Positions 17,139-26,652 of a stretch of DNA of 64,000 nucleotides are shown here, piece after piece. The position numbers and the translations under genes were made by a program. Under the pieces are notes generated by a model. That model saw nothing but the letters and a program-made list of their open reading frames with translations, did not search any database and had not been told where the DNA came from. Source of the DNA: Arthrobacter antibioticus (GTDB lineage Bacteria > Actinomycetota > Actinomycetes > Actinomycetales > Micrococcaceae); NCBI RefSeq assembly GCF_030063205.1, contig NZ_JASISQ010000003.1, positions 124,001-188,000 on the forward strand, read 5' to 3'. How positions within the stretch are numbered: the first letter of the stretch is position 1; each line of letters starts with the position of its first letter.

Positions 17139-19281
17139 ACCGAGCTGTTTTTCGTCCGCTTCTCAGCCGGCGAATGTGACGTGCGCCCCTGTCCAGAACT
17201 ACTGCCGAGGCGATAGAGACGGCTATTGCCAGAAGCCCGATCACTGCGATCGCGTACTTGGCTCGGACGGGAATGTATTGCACACCGATGACGGCAGGCT
17301 GCCGTTCGCTGGAAATTCTGGCTTTATCCAAGACACCCATTGTCTCTTGCGGTTCAAGCACCAGTTTTGTGATGGCTGCAGTCACTTCTTCCGCCGTTTC
17401 CTCTACGGCTTCGGGAGAGTCCTTGACGATCTCCACAACTATTGTGGGGCTATTAAAGTTCGTCTGCCACTGCCCTCCGGCGCTTGGCAAATATACAGCA
17501 ACGGCATCCCGCAAACCGGTGCCATAAAGTGGCGCCGTCGTCGGAAGCACTGACGCGTTGGGGTGCCCGGCCTCATAAAGGCGCTGAATGATGGCAGCAT
17601 AGTTGACGATCGATGAGGCCTCAGTGCGCAATGCGTTGCTTTTGGTGGCTCCGGGTGGCGCCTGGAAGTCGATGTTGAATTTAGCGTAGTAGCTTCCGTG
17701 AACGTTGTTCACGGAGAAGCCAAGTGGGACAAATAGAAGTAGGACCAGCACCGCAACATACCACCGTCGTTTCAAAGCCCCCCCGATGCGTCGAGCACCC
17801 GTATTCTCATGGGTATCTGCCCCGTGCTTCAAGGGATCTTCCAACGTGATTAGGTTAGCTTGGCGAAAATTCCAGTGAGCACCACAGAGGCCCACAATGA
17901 GAAAATACATGCCCATAGCTTGTGGAAAGTGGAAGGAATCAAAGAAGGCGCTCAATAATGCACCGGCCATAACGGCCGCACATAATGCCGGCCCCAGTGC
18001 TCCAATTAGCGGGTCAGGCCCACGCCTGCGCAGAAACGTTGTGATCATGGCAGTCAACGCCATGATCACGAATACGGCAGTTCCAACGATCCCGATCTCG
18101 ATGAGGAAACCAATGTACTGGTTGTCAAAAATTCTGTACTGCGGTCCCATGGTACCCAGCCCCCTCCCAAAGGCAGGCGAAACTCCAACATATCCACCCA
18201 ACACGGAATAGCTATCCGTTCGGGAATCCACGCTGGGATCATTGCCAGAAAACATGCCAATGATTGTCCCACTCAGTCCCGGAACCACCACGTACAGGAC
18301 TCCAACACCGGCCAGCCCGGCCCAAAGCGCCATCCTCTTTACGGCGGCTTCCCACGTGGGGATGAGCAGCAGTAGTACGGCGACGATCCCCAAGAGTGCT
18401 GACCTTGTCACCGATAGAAATGCCGCCATGAAGATTGCTGCAACGGGAAACCACCTGGGAAACAACTTACGGTGCGATTCTCTAATAGCCATAGTCAGTG
18501 CAATGGGCAGAATCATGGATAACACAGCTGCGTATTCGAGGGCATGCCGTGCCGTTGACTCAGGACGGACAAAATCACCGCGGGTGTCAACTCCCCCGGT
18601 ACCACCCGATGCCAGCCCAGGAATTTGGATGGCATCGACAATGTTGTGGCCGGTGAAGAACTGGGCCAATCCAAGGACAGCGTACAGTCCCCCGGCCAAT
18701 GACAACCTGCGCAGGAAGACCAAGAAACGCTCGCGGTCATTGATACCGTCATTGGCCACCAGAACAACGCCTGTATATGAGGCAATGTTCAGCAACACCA
18801 TGTTGGATGAATTTTGGTCCGTGAATGGTAACGACGTCGAAGCGGCCACAACATAGCTGACGAGGACGGCAAGGACAAAACCTAGGAACGTGATCCTTAT
18901 GGGCTGTAGCCGACGGAACTCATGAGGTCGAATGCGGCGAACATGATGCCAAACCCACCACAGGAGCATGCCGAGACCAAAAATGGTGGAAGGAGCTCCA
19001 GCCCCTCCAAGTGCACCAATACCGCGGTCAGAAGGAATAGCCAACAATAAAAACAAGTAAATTGTCAGCACTGAGATAGCATCCCAAGGCTGCAATTTAT
19101 GGGGTTGTGGGAGCTCTTTCAACCAGCTCCTACCCTTGCGAACTTGTGCCGTTTGCAAGCTATGTGCCGACGTCTGCGGACGATTCGACGTCGTCGGAGT
19201 CAGCTTCCGGTACGTGTTGTCGCTTACCGCTGCGACGAGTCGCCCGCTCAGCAGCGGGCCTGTTTGGTTGGCCCGTGTCAT
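17125..19281 (-). CDS. Wzy/O-antigen-ligase-type polymerase with C-terminal Wzz-like domain
   Basis: 718 residues. After a polar N-terminus, about a dozen membrane spans up to roughly residue 470 make a polymerase/ligase domain. Its large outer loop carries GRGLGTMGPQYRIFDNQYIG, typical of the Wzy/WaaL group. The last ~200 residues have a span (WYVAVLVLLLFVPLGF), an outer domain with VEIVKDSPEAVEETAEEV, and a closing span (YAIAVIGLLAIAVSIASAVV). This is the plan of Wzz chain-length regulators and resembles the adjacent free Wzz. Polymerase and length-control parts therefore seem fused. The listed ATG overlaps the upstream gene by 122 bases; TTG 19158, just past that stop, is an alternative that removes 41 non-conserved residues. 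It is the last gene of the operon. Confidence 0.8.
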   Translation of the reverse strand: MTRANQTGPLLSGRLVAAVSDNTYRKLTPTTSNRPQTSAHSLQTAQVRKGRSWLKELPQPHKLQPWDAISVLTIYLFLLLAIPSDRGIGALGGAGAPSTIFGLGMLLWWVWHHVRRIRPHEFRRLQPIRITFLGFVLAVLVSYVVAASTSLPFTDQNSSNMVLLNIASYTGVVLVANDGINDRERFLVFLRRLSLAGGLYAVLGLAQFFTGHNIVDAIQIPGLASGGTGGVDTRGDFVRPESTARHALEYAAVLSMILPIALTMAIRESHRKLFPRWFPVAAIFMAAFLSVTRSALLGIVAVLLLLIPTWEAAVKRMALWAGLAGVGVLYVVVPGLSGTIIGMFSGNDPSVDSRTDSYSVLGGYVGVSPAFGRGLGTMGPQYRIFDNQYIGFLIEIGIVGTAVFVIMALTAMITTFLRRRGPDPLIGALGPALCAAVMAGALLSAFFDSFHFPQAMGMYFLIVGLCGAHWNFRQANLITLEDPLKHGADTHENTGARRIGGALKRRWYVAVLVLLLFVPLGFSVNNVHGSYYAKFNIDFQAPPGATKSNALRTEASSIVNYAAIIQRLYEAGHPNASVLPTTAPLYGTGLRDAVAVYLPSAGGQWQTNFNSPTIVVEIVKDSPEAVEETAEEVTAAITKLVLEPQETMGVLDKARISSERQPAVIGVQYIPVRAKYAIAVIGLLAIAVSIASAVVLDRGARHIRRLRSGRKTARFTHD

Positions 19282-19978
19282 CTACGGCCAGCGGCTCGCT
19301 CTGCGGGGCCTGCCCTGCAACCAACTGCATGGGACCGAAAGGCGTGTCTGGGCTGTTGACGTCTTTCTTGTTCTTCTTTTCTCTACGCCGGGACATGAGC
19401 CTGTCAATGAACCCGGTGAGTAGTAATGTGGCTGCCAATCCGCCAACCGCGGCAATCGCTGTCATTTGAATTTGTTTTTTCGCTACTACTGTTGGTTCTA
19501 GGTCAGCTGATAACGTCATGGAAGCGATCACAGATTGGGCTGGTACGTTCAGTTCTTTCTGCAACTGCCCAAGAGTAGTTGGGACCAGCTCCATAGCACC
19601 ACGCAATAATTCCATCGTCTCACCCGGGCTGTTCGCAGAAACCGCCACACTCATGATAGGCCCTGATGTTGTAGCATCCTTGGCAATTGTTATGTTCGCT
19701 CCAGGATACCTATCTGTTAAAGGTCCCGCTATTTCTGGAGAAACAACTTTTACTTGCAAAACACCCAGTGCTTGGTCCAGACCTCCGAGGTACAAGTAGG
19801 GGTTGTCACCTACCGTCACAGCCACAGCTGGGGGAATCAGGACTATGCTACCTTTTGCCTCATAAGTTGGCGAGACGGTGACAAAGGCAAAATAAGTGAT
19901 AAAACCCGTAATAATTAAACCGATGACGAGAAAGTACCATCTACGTAAACAACTAATAAGCATGTCCCTTACGAACAT
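19160..19978 (-). CDS. Wzz-like chain-length determinant protein
   Basis: 272 residues with two membrane spans (WYFLVIGLIITGFITYFAFV near residue 15 and AAVGGLAATLLLTGFIDRL near 175) around an outer domain with SVAVSANSPGETMELLRGAM. That is the Wzz/YveK layout used to set polysaccharide chain length. The C-terminal ~80 residues are a charged cytoplasmic tail (RRREKKNKK, then acidic SDDVESS). No tyrosine-kinase domain and no free BY-kinase gene are present in the window. It overlaps the polymerase gene downstream. Having a free Wzz beside a polymerase with its own Wzz-like tail is unusual. Confidence 0.75.
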   Translation of the reverse strand: MFVRDMLISCLRRWYFLVIGLIITGFITYFAFVTVSPTYEAKGSIVLIPPAVAVTVGDNPYLYLGGLDQALGVLQVKVVSPEIAGPLTDRYPGANITIAKDATTSGPIMSVAVSANSPGETMELLRGAMELVPTTLGQLQKELNVPAQSVIASMTLSADLEPTVVAKKQIQMTAIAAVGGLAATLLLTGFIDRLMSRRREKKNKKDVNSPDTPFGPMQLVAGQAPQSEPLAVDDTGQPNRPAAERATRRSGKRQHVPEADSDDVESSADVGT

Positions 19979-20023
19979 ATAACCGTCCCCCTCGACAGCT
20001 CATTATTTCCTGTGACGCCTACT

Positions 20024-20923
20024 CTATCCCGCATTTATGCCTCTACCACTGTTCGATTGGTCTTCTACACGCTTATTTCTTGCCACAATGACTTTGAGAC
20101 GTTCCAGCCCACCCTTTCCTCCAAACGCCAGAACCACATTTTTAGCGCCTACCCTCAGAGCATCTTTGGTTGCTCGGGCAGGGTTAAGCACTATTCTGTC
20201 CTTTGCCAGTTCTAGAAACCGGGGCTCTAATGCATCTGCCATACCGACAGCAAAGATGTCCCTGAATAGTCCGGGTCCGACCCGGCGCCCGCGCACACGG
20301 TTGCTGACATTACCTGTATGGATGACCTGCAACCAGCCGGGGGTGCCACCAACTTCTAGCACCTTCATTTTCTTGCCGAGCTTAGTGTGCCAGTCTGACC
20401 AGCAAGTTACGGGGCTGGTCCAGGATTCACTCACCGAACAAAACGCATTAACCTTGTCCCTGCGCAAATACAGTCGGTTTCCTTGTTGAATGAGTCCATT
20501 AACAACGTAAATGGCTGTACGGCTTTGATTCTGTACAGCCTTTTGGAGCCGTTCCACAAAGTCAGATGCGATGCCATCGTCATTGTCAAGATTTGTGGTC
20601 AGTAGACCCTCTCGTCTGGCACCTGTCACTCTTCGAAGATCCTCAAGTAACGTTGCATGAGGTACTTCATCCCGATAAATGGCGATAAAGTCTCCGTCAC
20701 GGGCCAGTTCGGCAATACGGAGTTTGAGCCATTGTGGACTTTGCGTGTCAAAATAAATTATCCACTGAAAGTTCTTTATACTTTGACTCTTAACTGCTGG
20801 CAGACAATATTTTTCAAATAGTATTTGTCTATCTCTGAGCCAGCCCTCCTGTGCACGTACCAAGCTTTCCACGCCAAGTGAGGGGAGATTGAAGCGGGTC
20901 AACAGCACATGGTCAATATTCAT
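20024..20923 (-). CDS. putative rhamnosyltransferase-type glycosyltransferase
   Basis: 299 residues from ATG 20923, which has AGGA seven bases upstream and lets the protein begin MNIDHVLLTRFNLPS, the usual start of the putative rhamnosyltransferase family. GTG 21001, which overlaps the previous stop (GTGA), would add 26 polar residues. Core motifs are FQWIIYFDTQSP and LTTNLDNDDGIASDFVE, where the DNDD cluster suits a metal-binding GT-A enzyme. C-terminal PGWLQVIHTGNVSN also fits the family. It acts on the cytoplasmic face on the lipid-linked repeat unit. The sugar specificity is a family inference. Confidence 0.7.
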   Translation of the reverse strand: MNIDHVLLTRFNLPSLGVESLVRAQEGWLRDRQILFEKYCLPAVKSQSIKNFQWIIYFDTQSPQWLKLRIAELARDGDFIAIYRDEVPHATLLEDLRRVTGARREGLLTTNLDNDDGIASDFVERLQKAVQNQSRTAIYVVNGLIQQGNRLYLRRDKVNAFCSVSESWTSPVTCWSDWHTKLGKKMKVLEVGGTPGWLQVIHTGNVSNRVRGRRVGPGLFRDIFAVGMADALEPRFLELAKDRIVLNPARATKDALRVGAKNVVLAFGGKGGLERLKVIVARNKRVEDQSNSGRGINAG

Positions 20924-20997
20924 CGCTACGTCCTGTTCCGGGCTGGCAAAATGTTCATGGGTGCTGTTGCCTTCTTTATCTACTTCTCGCTGGAAGC

Positions 20998-22134
20998 TCA
21001 CGCTGGGATGCCTCCAATCAAGGACATCATTGCCTTGGCCCTTGCATCCCAGGTATGCATGCCCGCAAAGGCCCGTCGAGAAGCAATGTCGCTTTCAGTA
21101 GGCAGTTCATCTAAGGCACAGCGAACCATTTCTACAAATTTCTCTTTAGTTTCAGCCACCTCAATCCATTCACTGTTCAGCCAACGTGTGGCGGGTAAAT
21201 CGCTGCTGACCACGGGCAGCCCAGCCGCTAAATAATCCAGCGTCTTAATAGGAAAACTCGCCCGGTTGAACTCGTTATTTATATAAGGAGTGATGCCCAC
21301 AGCCATGTTTTGCATCTTGGCGAACACTTGGTTTTCCGGAATCTCACCAAACCAAGTGACGTTGTTGGCGTTCAAAAAACGATCCAGCCGTTCGGTGGCC
21401 GCAGCTTCCCGTTCTCGGCGCGGCCCGATCACTTCAATATCTACACCGCTTTTAACCAGCGCATCAAGCACATCGAAATCCAGCCGTTCGTTAAGTTGGC
21501 CCACTAACCCCACGGCGCCACGACGCTCTTCATTGGCTGGCGCCAGTGCCAAGACAGCACAACCATTGGGTAAAACAACGGCACGCCGGCGAGCGGTTCC
21601 AACGCTAGCAAGGTCTGCCAAGGCCGGAGATACAACGCAAACAATGTCAGCAGCAGCAATGTTTGTTCGCAAGGTCGATGAAACAGACGCACAGGACAGG
21701 CCCATCATGCCAGCACCAGCCACCCAGTCGTCGGTAATATGCAAGATCCTCTTTCCAGAGACGCCTGCAGGAAAAAACTCGCGGGGGGAGAGCAGTATAG
21801 TTGCGAACTCATCGAAGGGTAGCTTGGCAAGGGTTTTGCGGATGGCTCGCCCAACAAGACGATTAGCAAAGCCGCGGATCATTGGACGGGTGAAACCAGG
21901 TGGAACAGCAACCCGAAGGCGCATCAAACCCGGTTTTAAACCGTCTAAGGCGTAGCCAGGATTTAGGGGCGGGCATCCCTTAGATGCCGGACCGGCAACT
22001 GGCACGGCCGGATCAACCCATAAAACCGATGTTCGCCTGGACAAGGCTTCAGCCAGCCTATGATCTGTTCCCCTAGTATTTTCCCATCGACTTCCTGGCA
22101 TCATGACAACGAGTCGTTGCTGATCAGCAGTCAT
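20998..22134 (-). CDS. glycosyltransferase, GT-B fold (GT4-like)
   Basis: 378 residues starting at an ATG that overlaps the preceding stop (ATGA). The N-terminal half has MMPGSRWENTRGTDHRLAEAL. The C-terminal half carries LVGQLNERLDFDVLDAL, WFGEIPENQVFAKM and SFPIKTLDYLAAGLPVVSSDL, the nucleotide-sugar binding end of GT4-like enzymes. Related proteins attach sugars to lipid-linked exopolysaccharide precursors. Sugar donor and acceptor are not evident. It is translationally coupled to the genes on both sides. Confidence 0.8.
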   Translation of the reverse strand: MTADQQRLVVMMPGSRWENTRGTDHRLAEALSRRTSVLWVDPAVPVAGPASKGCPPLNPGYALDGLKPGLMRLRVAVPPGFTRPMIRGFANRLVGRAIRKTLAKLPFDEFATILLSPREFFPAGVSGKRILHITDDWVAGAGMMGLSCASVSSTLRTNIAAADIVCVVSPALADLASVGTARRRAVVLPNGCAVLALAPANEERRGAVGLVGQLNERLDFDVLDALVKSGVDIEVIGPRREREAAATERLDRFLNANNVTWFGEIPENQVFAKMQNMAVGITPYINNEFNRASFPIKTLDYLAAGLPVVSSDLPATRWLNSEWIEVAETKEKFVEMVRCALDELPTESDIASRRAFAGMHTWDARAKAMMSLIGGIPA

Positions 22135-23396
22135 CCTCTAACCACCACCGGTAGCGTGCCGGACTTTAGTACCGGTTGAGCGTTGAAATCGTCGCGTGAA
22201 TGGTTGCCGAGAAAACGAGCGGTGAGCTGTTGTTGTTTGTACCGGCCAAAACGTGCACTCGAGGCACCCCAATGCCGGGCTAACGCCAGTACTCCCATAG
22301 GTGGTCGGGAACGAGCCTCTTCATAGAATTGCAACTGCCTCAGAGCAGCCTGCTCCAACGAGTAACGTTCGACCACTAATTTTCTAGCGAAACTCCCTAG
22401 CTCACTACGTAGGTGCTGATCAGTGAGCAATGGTGTAAGTATCGCGACCAGCCGGGACACTGCATCCCCGGCTCCCGGTCCTGCCCCATACCAGCCCTGC
22501 CATAAGAACGTGGGGGCGGACTCCTCTGAGAGCAGACTCCAAAATCCGCTCTCGCCTTGCACCACCAGTGGCAGTCCAAAGGCCATTGCCCGTAGCGCAG
22601 AGCCGCCCATACCAATGCTCACATCGGCGCAGTCGTAGGCCGGTCTAGGATCCGTCAACTCCCCAACGAGAAAAATCCGCTGCACACCCAGGTTCGCGTT
22701 AGCTCGCTGCGCAAAAGTCCGTACATCCTCAAGTGCCGGACCGTCTCCGGCTATGACAAGTTGGAGCGCAGCATCCTTGTTCATCTCCTCAACGGCCGCG
22801 ATGGCATACAATATCCCTTCCAATTTCATCTCATGCGCCAGACGGGAAACAATCGAGACGGTGAAAACCTCAGGATCAGCCCCTACCTGGGCCAAAAAAT
22901 TGGACATGTCCAGTTGAGCTTCTGAGCTATTTAGGACTGTGTCAACGGGCGGTTCTAGAAGTCCCATGTGCGCGCGGCCAAATTTGCTTTCGAGATCAGC
23001 AATCTGTTTGGTCCCCACGAGCAGCGACAAATGTTTGGGAATGAACGGTGCCACAGACATGGACATGACAGTGGACACGGCAACCGCAGGACTCTTACCC
23101 GTGCAGGCCAGTGCTGCCTCCAGTGAGGGTGGCCACTCATATGCGTGGACGACATCGATCCCGTGCTTTTTCACGATCCTGCGCAGGTCTCTGACAATCC
23201 CCGGTGTTGGACGCCTGTGGACTGCCGGGGACGGCAGAAATTCAAGCCCCAATTCTTTGACTTTGTCCACCAGGGGCCCATTCTGCCCGTAGACAACCAC
23301 TTCGTGGCCAAGGCCCTTTACTGCAGCGGCTAGTTCAATGGCGTTGAGCTGGCTGCCGCCAATGGCCATATCGTGAGGGTAGACAAGAATTTTCAT
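22131..23396 (-). CDS. glycosyltransferase family 4 protein
   Basis: 421 residues from ATG 23396. This start overlaps the flippase stop (ATGA), has GGAG upstream, and gives the typical opening MKILVYPHDMAIGGSQLNAIELA; the longer open frame upstream is cysteine-rich noise. The glycine-rich acceptor region GGSQLN and the C-terminal block VSIVSRLAHEMKLEGI, VIAGDGPALEDV and LRAMAFGLPLVVQGE match GT4. The usual acidic residue of the EX7E motif is hard to place because the region reads SIGMGGSALRAMAFG. It is expected to add one sugar of the repeat unit. Confidence 0.8.
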   Translation of the reverse strand: MKILVYPHDMAIGGSQLNAIELAAAVKGLGHEVVVYGQNGPLVDKVKELGLEFLPSPAVHRRPTPGIVRDLRRIVKKHGIDVVHAYEWPPSLEAALACTGKSPAVAVSTVMSMSVAPFIPKHLSLLVGTKQIADLESKFGRAHMGLLEPPVDTVLNSSEAQLDMSNFLAQVGADPEVFTVSIVSRLAHEMKLEGILYAIAAVEEMNKDAALQLVIAGDGPALEDVRTFAQRANANLGVQRIFLVGELTDPRPAYDCADVSIGMGGSALRAMAFGLPLVVQGESGFWSLLSEESAPTFLWQGWYGAGPGAGDAVSRLVAILTPLLTDQHLRSELGSFARKLVVERYSLEQAALRQLQFYEEARSRPPMGVLALARHWGASSARFGRYKQQQLTARFLGNHSRDDFNAQPVLKSGTLPVVVRG

Positions 23397-24865
23397 AGAG
23401 ACTCCACTTGTGACTTGCCCCAGCTGCGAATAGCAGCCAGGTCCCGACGTCGAACAAAAATCAAAATAACCATGGCCACCGTGCCCAAACAAGTGGCAGC
23501 AAGTATGCCCAACAGTGCCGAGTCCATAATGTTCGCAGCCAGATAACTGCCGGCTGCAATGGGAATAGCGGCAACCACGGGCAACCAAACCTTGGCCAAC
23601 AGTTCAATCAAACGGAAGCCCCTGTTGATCAGCATCTTCACGTAGATCGGGAGCACTACAAATGCCGCCACTGCCACCGGAGCGGCTGCCAAGCCGGCGA
23701 GCCCACCCCACGTTGCCCCCACCCAGAGCGCTGGTACTAGGAGGATCAACCACACAATTTGTACTTTGAAGATTTTTCCGGAGATTCCCAGCACCACTAG
23801 GTAGTCATAGACCAGCTCAAACATGATCCTAAAAGCGGCCAATACAGCTAACCAGCTCAGCGCTGCTGCTGCCGGAGCCCATACCTGGCCATAGACGAAA
23901 GTGACCAGCGGAACTGCTGCTCCGGCCATCACAGCAACTACTGGCACCACGGCTGCCGCCACAACCCCCACAAGTGAGAGCATTGCGGCACGCATGGCGG
24001 GCGGGTCATGCTGCAGTTTGGCAAAAACTGGTGGAGCCACCCCCCGCAACGGCTGAGAGAAGATACTGGTGGGCCAGCTGGAAAGGTTAAACGCCAACAC
24101 GTACAGTCCCAGAGCCACCGCCCCTAAAAGTTTCCCGGCGATAATCTGATCCACGTACCCCACAGCAAAAACCAGGATGCTTGAGCCCGCCAAGGGCAGC
24201 CCAAAGACCAACAAGGAATGGATCTTTTCCTTATTCCAGCCAAATCTGACGGGCAGCGGCGAGTATTTGATGAACAAAAACGCCGCCACAAGGCTGGCAA
24301 TGACCCGCCCAATAGCAAGACTCATGGCACCCATGCCCATAAAGACCAGCGTCACGGATATTATTGCACCCAGCCACACATTGACTTGGTCAATCACCAT
24401 TCTGCGGCCTTGCAGAAAGTCCCGCTGCATCAATGCCGCAGGTGTGGCCACGGTGCCGTTGATGACAACGCACGTGGCAATAACCCGAACCACGCTTGTG
24501 GCGCCCGGATCACCCATTGCTGCCGCAAAATACGGTGCCAGTGCGTAAGCACCAATGAAAATGATGGTACTGCTGAGAACCGAGATGGTGGTGACTGTTC
24601 CAGCGATTTCTTTCGGATCGCTGGGCCAGCGAACTATGGCCAGGCTGACGCCCAATTCGTTAAAGCTAAGGATTGCTATCAGCGCCACCAACGCAATCGC
24701 ATAAGTGCCAAATTGGGCGGGCCCGAGCATGCGAGCCAAAACTATCCCAATGCCTATGGTGCCAAACCTAGAAATGACCGTGTTGAGCAAGCTCAGTGCT
24801 AGCGCCCGGGAAGGCGTGGGTAACACTGGCGGTTTGGTCCGGGCAGGAATTGCCATTGCTCTCAC
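23393..24865 (-). CDS. Wzx-type polysaccharide flippase
   Basis: 490 residues with twelve to fourteen hydrophobic spans, as in the polysaccharide-exporting branch of the MOP flippases. It has ALSLLNTVISRFGTIGIGIV in the first span and ARMLGPAQFGTYAIALVALI after it, the usual opening of these proteins. It would move the undecaprenyl-linked repeat unit to the outer face for the polymerase at 17125. Start GTG 24865 overlaps the upstream stop (GTGA); ATG 24856 is three codons in. It sits between the sugar-synthesis and transferase parts of the operon. Confidence 0.88.
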   Translation of the reverse strand: MRAMAIPARTKPPVLPTPSRALALSLLNTVISRFGTIGIGIVLARMLGPAQFGTYAIALVALIAILSFNELGVSLAIVRWPSDPKEIAGTVTTISVLSSTIIFIGAYALAPYFAAAMGDPGATSVVRVIATCVVINGTVATPAALMQRDFLQGRRMVIDQVNVWLGAIISVTLVFMGMGAMSLAIGRVIASLVAAFLFIKYSPLPVRFGWNKEKIHSLLVFGLPLAGSSILVFAVGYVDQIIAGKLLGAVALGLYVLAFNLSSWPTSIFSQPLRGVAPPVFAKLQHDPPAMRAAMLSLVGVVAAAVVPVVAVMAGAAVPLVTFVYGQVWAPAAAALSWLAVLAAFRIMFELVYDYLVVLGISGKIFKVQIVWLILLVPALWVGATWGGLAGLAAAPVAVAAFVVLPIYVKMLINRGFRLIELLAKVWLPVVAAIPIAAGSYLAANIMDSALLGILAATCLGTVAMVILIFVRRRDLAAIRSWGKSQVESL

Positions 24866-25974
24866 CGCATCCGGAGAGTCTCTGCAAGTGACTGCACGAC
24901 CCGGCGCTGTTGTTCTAGTGTGATGTGCGGGAAAAGCGGCAGGGACAGGATCCGGCTGGCAGCCCTTTCAGCCACTGGGAAGTCACCTTCGCCTTGTCCC
25001 AGGTATGAGAAGGCCTTTGTCAGGTGGACCGGCGTGGGGTAGTGAATTCCCGCGCCGATGCCGGCGCTGTGAAGTTCATCCAGCACACGGTCCCTGTCAT
25101 CTACCCGCACTACATACAGGTGCCATGCATCCGTATTGCCCGGGCGGGACTGCGGCACCGTGACTGCCGGCACTTCCGACAACAGCTCACCGTACCTAGC
25201 CGCAGCATCCCGGCGTAGCGCATTCCACCGTGCCAGCCGTTTGAGCTTGGCGCTGAGAACCACGGCCTGGATGGTGTCAAGACGTGAGTTCATGCCCACC
25301 ACGTCGTGGACGTATTTGGCACTGCTACCGTGCCCGCCCAAAAGGCGGATTTGCGCGGCAATATCCGGATCGTTGGTGGTGACAGCTCCCGCGTCTCCAG
25401 CCGCACCAAGGTTCTTCCCCGGATAGAAGCTGGTTGCCGCCGCGATCCCAAAGGACCCTGAAACTTTTCCTCCGTAGGAGGCGCCTTGGGACTGGGCCGC
25501 ATCTTCGATGACGGCAATCTCAAAGGACTGGGCAATAGCCAGAATCTCTTCCATGGGCGCCAGCTGCCCAAACAGGTGCACAGGCAGGATTGCTTGAGTT
25601 TTAGTTGTGACTGCCTGGGACACTTTCTTTGGATCAATGAGTAGATACTCCGGGTCCACATCCACAATGACGGGAACGGCACCGATCCGCGCTACGGCCT
25701 CGGCCGTGGCTACAAAAGTGTTCGCTGGAATGATGACCTCTCCACCAGCGCGCACGCCTGCTGCCCGCAGTGCCAGTTCCAGCGCATCCGTACCATTGCC
25801 AACACCAACGCAATGTGAGGTGCCCGTAAACCGCGCGTATTCGGATTCGAACCTGCCCACGGCAGGGCCACCAATAAAGGCCGCGGAACTCAGAACCTCA
25901 TCCAGCTCCGGACGGATCTCAGAGAGAATCTCTGCCTGTTGTGCTTGGAGATCAACCAGTGGAATTTGTTCCAT
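24862..25974 (-). CDS. DegT/DnrJ/EryC1/StrS sugar aminotransferase (second copy)
   Basis: 370 residues from ATG 25974, one base after the acetyltransferase stop; an in-frame ATG at 25989 is the alternative. It begins MEQIPLVDLQAQQAEI, a common start of the WecE/WbpE-like group. The PLP lysine is in TSFYPGKNLGAAGDAG, with VIEDAAQSQGASY before it and GMNSRLDTIQAVVL after it. These enzymes transaminate 3- or 4-keto sugars on a nucleotide carrier using glutamate. WbpE-type proteins make 3-amino sugars from the product of a Gfo/Idh dehydrogenase, and such a gene is four genes upstream. It differs clearly from the other aminotransferase at 26653. Confidence 0.88.
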   Translation of the reverse strand: MEQIPLVDLQAQQAEILSEIRPELDEVLSSAAFIGGPAVGRFESEYARFTGTSHCVGVGNGTDALELALRAAGVRAGGEVIIPANTFVATAEAVARIGAVPVIVDVDPEYLLIDPKKVSQAVTTKTQAILPVHLFGQLAPMEEILAIAQSFEIAVIEDAAQSQGASYGGKVSGSFGIAAATSFYPGKNLGAAGDAGAVTTNDPDIAAQIRLLGGHGSSAKYVHDVVGMNSRLDTIQAVVLSAKLKRLARWNALRRDAAARYGELLSEVPAVTVPQSRPGNTDAWHLYVVRVDDRDRVLDELHSAGIGAGIHYPTPVHLTKAFSYLGQGEGDFPVAERAASRILSLPLFPHITLEQQRRVVQSLAETLRMR

Positions 25975-25975
25975 G

Positions 25976-26650
25976 TCAGTGTTTTCCATTCTCAGAATTT
26001 TTATCCGTCGGTATTCCTTGGCCATGCAATCGGCGAGCCGGAACGCCAACCCAAGTTTCGTCGTCGGGCATGTCCTGTAAAACCACGGCCCCCATGCCCA
26101 CGGTGACCCCCGCCCCCAGTACGCAGCCCTCGCGCACGCTTGAGTTCATGCCCAAGTAGGCGCAGCGGCCAATGCTGACATCTCCTCCGAGGCTCACTCC
26201 CGCGGTGAGCGTGGCGAAGTCATCCACTTCGTTATCGTGAGTGAAGGTGACGCTGGGCATAACGACTACGTGGCTGCCGAGCCTGACACCGGCCGTCAAA
26301 ACTACGTTGGCAAGTAAGATGCTGCCGGCGCCAATGACAGAGCCCTCCGAGACGAAAGCAGTCCTATCCACCACGGAGGTGTAGCGGACACTGCCAATAC
26401 CCAGGCCCGCCAATGCTCCCGCAATTTTCTCCCGCGCCGATCCCTTGCCGGCGCACAGGACAAAAGAGGCCGTAGGGAATGCTGTGGCGTCGCTGATCCT
26501 GCCCAACACGGGGAGCCCGTCAATGTACTCTCCGGCGAGCTCCGGATCGTCATCAAGGTACCCGACCACGTCAAACAGGCCGGAAGCGCGCGTTGAGGCA
26601 AGTACCTCGCGGGCTAGTCCGCTGGCAGCGACCAGGATCAGTTGTGTCAT
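25976..26650 (-). CDS. NeuD/PglD-type sugar O/N-acetyltransferase
   Basis: 224 residues. The N-terminal Rossmann-like part (LILVAASGLAREVLAST, DVVGYLDDDPELAG) and the C-terminal left-handed beta-helix of hexapeptide repeats (SVIGAGSILLANVVLTAG, VSIGRCAYLGMNSSV, GAGVTVGMGAVV) are the PglD/NeuD plan. PglD acetylates a 4-amino sugar. The catalytic histidine equivalent would be in PSVTFTHDNEVDD. It lies between two aminotransferase genes with gaps of two bases and one base. Therefore it most likely acetylates the amino group one of them installs. Acetyl-CoA is the expected donor. Confidence 0.88.
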   Translation of the reverse strand: MTQLILVAASGLAREVLASTRASGLFDVVGYLDDDPELAGEYIDGLPVLGRISDATAFPTASFVLCAGKGSAREKIAGALAGLGIGSVRYTSVVDRTAFVSEGSVIGAGSILLANVVLTAGVRLGSHVVVMPSVTFTHDNEVDDFATLTAGVSLGGDVSIGRCAYLGMNSSVREGCVLGAGVTVGMGAVVLQDMPDDETWVGVPARRLHGQGIPTDKNSENGKH

Positions 26651-26652
26651 GG

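Noticed and set aside
23397-23588. 64-residue N-terminal extension of the glycosyltransferase at 22131
   Set aside because: Cysteine- and histidine-rich noise antisense in style to the flippase; ATG 23396 has a ribosome site and family-like start.
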